DNA of 64,000 nucleotides from an uncultured Prevotella sp. GTDB lineage: Bacteria; Bacteroidota; Bacteroidia; Bacteroidales; Bacteroidaceae. A program made the translations under genes and the position numbers. Below, piece after piece: positions 62,769-64,000 of this stretch. Position 1 is the stretch's first letter; each line of letters begins with the position of its first letter. The notes beneath the pieces are model-generated. The model did no database searches. It saw only the letters and a list, made by a program, of their open reading frames with translations, and was not told the origin of the DNA. The DNA lies in NCBI GenBank assembly GCA_905236455.1, contig CAJOPT010000004.1:19157-83156 (forward strand). The letters are read 5' to 3'.

Positions 62769-63848
62769 ATGCAGATAGCAAACCTCGGGGAGTTTGGTCT
62801 TATTGACAGACTCACCAAAAACATAGAGATAAAAAATAAGGCTACAATCTATGGGGTGGGTGACGATTGTGCCGTGATGCATTACCCCGAAACAGAAGTC
62901 CTGGCTACTACCGACATGCTTATGGAGGGTGTACACTTTGACCTTACATATATTGGCATGCGCCATTTGGGATATAAAGCAGCGATGGTCAACATCAGCG
63001 ACATCTTCGCCATGAACGGCACTCCTCGACAACTTATTATCAGCCTTGCTATAAGCAAACGGTTTACCGTGGAGGACATAGAGGAGTTTTATGAGGGTCT
63101 GAGATTAGCGTGCGACAAATGGAACGTTGATATCGTTGGAGGTGACACCACGTCATCTTATACAGGACTTGCTATCAGTATCACTTGTATCGGAGATGCT
63201 CCAAAGGAGAATATAGTATACCGCAACGGGGCCAAAGACACTGACCTGATTTGCGTATCTGGCGACTTAGGAGCAGCCTATATGGGACTACAGCTGCTGG
63301 AAAGAGAGAAAAGCGTCTATTACCAACAAGTTGATGAGGCGCAGAGAAAGAAAGACCAACACGCTTTGGATGAGCTGAGAAACTTCCAACCAGACTTTGC
63401 CGGAAAGGAATACCTACTTGACAGACAGCTTAAACCTGAAGCACGCGGTGACATAATCAAACTGCTCCGCGATAATCATATCCATCCTACTGCAATGATG
63501 GATATCTCTGATGGCTTAAGCAGTGAGCTGATACATATTTGCAAACAAAGCCATTGCGGATGTCGCATATATGAGAAGAATATACCTATTGACTACCAGA
63601 CAGCCGTGATGTGTGAGGAGTTTAATATGAACCTCACAACCGCCGCACTAAACGGCGGCGAAGACTATGAACTCCTGTTTACCGTGCCTATCGGTGACCA
63701 TGAGAAGATAGAACAATTGGAAGGCATACGACTTATAGGTCATGTCACACGTGAGGAGCTGGGGTGTGCATTGATAACCAGAGATGGTAATGAGTTTGAA
63801 CTGAAAGCGCAAGGATGGAATCCACTTTCATCTGTTAATAAAACCTAA
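62769..63848 (+). CDS. thiL: Thiamine-monophosphate kinase
   Basis: GVGDDCAVMHYPETEVLATTDMLMEGVHFDLTYIGMRHLGYKAAMVNISDIFAMNGTPRQ; VDIVGGDTT; MMDISDGLSSELIHIC; ALNGGEDYELLFTV. Confidence 0.96.
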   Translation: MQIANLGEFGLIDRLTKNIEIKNKATIYGVGDDCAVMHYPETEVLATTDMLMEGVHFDLTYIGMRHLGYKAAMVNISDIFAMNGTPRQLIISLAISKRFTVEDIEEFYEGLRLACDKWNVDIVGGDTTSSYTGLAISITCIGDAPKENIVYRNGAKDTDLICVSGDLGAAYMGLQLLEREKSVYYQQVDEAQRKKDQHALDELRNFQPDFAGKEYLLDRQLKPEARGDIIKLLRDNHIHPTAMMDISDGLSSELIHICKQSHCGCRIYEKNIPIDYQTAVMCEEFNMNLTTAALNGGEDYELLFTVPIGDHEKIEQLEGIRLIGHVTREELGCALITRDGNEFELKAQGWNPLSSVNKT

Positions 63849-63897
63849 TTAAGGGAATTTCATTCCACGTTTCTTTCGTTCTTTCATTTTTTATATG

Positions 63898-63905
63898 TAA
63901 CTTTG
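63898..63905 (+). promoter_or_regulatory. Putative -7 element for tRNA-Phe
   Basis: TAACTTTG 21 nt upstream of the tRNA 5' end. Confidence 0.5.
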
Positions 63906-63926
63906 CACCCGCAAAACAAAACCAAT

Positions 63927-63999
<73 letters not shown>

Positions 64000-64000
64000 C

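Noticed and set aside
62325-63032. 235-aa minus-strand ORF spanning punA/thiL
   Set aside because: Antisense to two confident genes and their gap; no recognisable motifs.

Overview
The window looks like core chromosome of a Bacteroidales bacterium, probably Prevotella-like. Support: TAnnTTTG -7 promoter elements, DUF4421/DUF4105/DUF4296/DUF5686/DUF5715-type proteins, and a T9SS-like C-terminus on one protein. All assignments come from reading protein motifs; no search was run. I call about 42 protein genes. They run from atpA (truncated at the left edge) and atpG, through a C11 protease, valS, ABC-F, engB, glyA, mltG, an FAD oxidoreductase, GH2, HAD, kdsB, a CotH protein, ileS, a DksA-like protein, lspA, nadC, a C69 peptidase, trmB, ald, lptC, a CNNM/CBS protein, a PPIase, an AddA/AddB-like pair, a NifU-like protein with a GGGtGRT protein, nrdD, groL/groS, CE7 esterase, sppA, lpxK, punA and thiL, to a tRNA-Phe(GAA) at the right edge. 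I saw no transposon, prophage, CRISPR array or obvious defence island. The observations most worth following up are: (1) the NifU-like plus GGGtGRT two-gene operon, whose function I do not know; (2) an apparent free-standing small-RNA-sized transcription unit between groL and nrdD; (3) a sigma54-type -24/-12 sequence with clustered TGTCA palindromes upstream of groS; (4) a 9-bp tandem repeat between the divergent ald and DUF5715 promoters; (5) a 116-nt out-of-frame lpxK/punA overlap; (6) a DksA/TraR-family protein with no cysteines.
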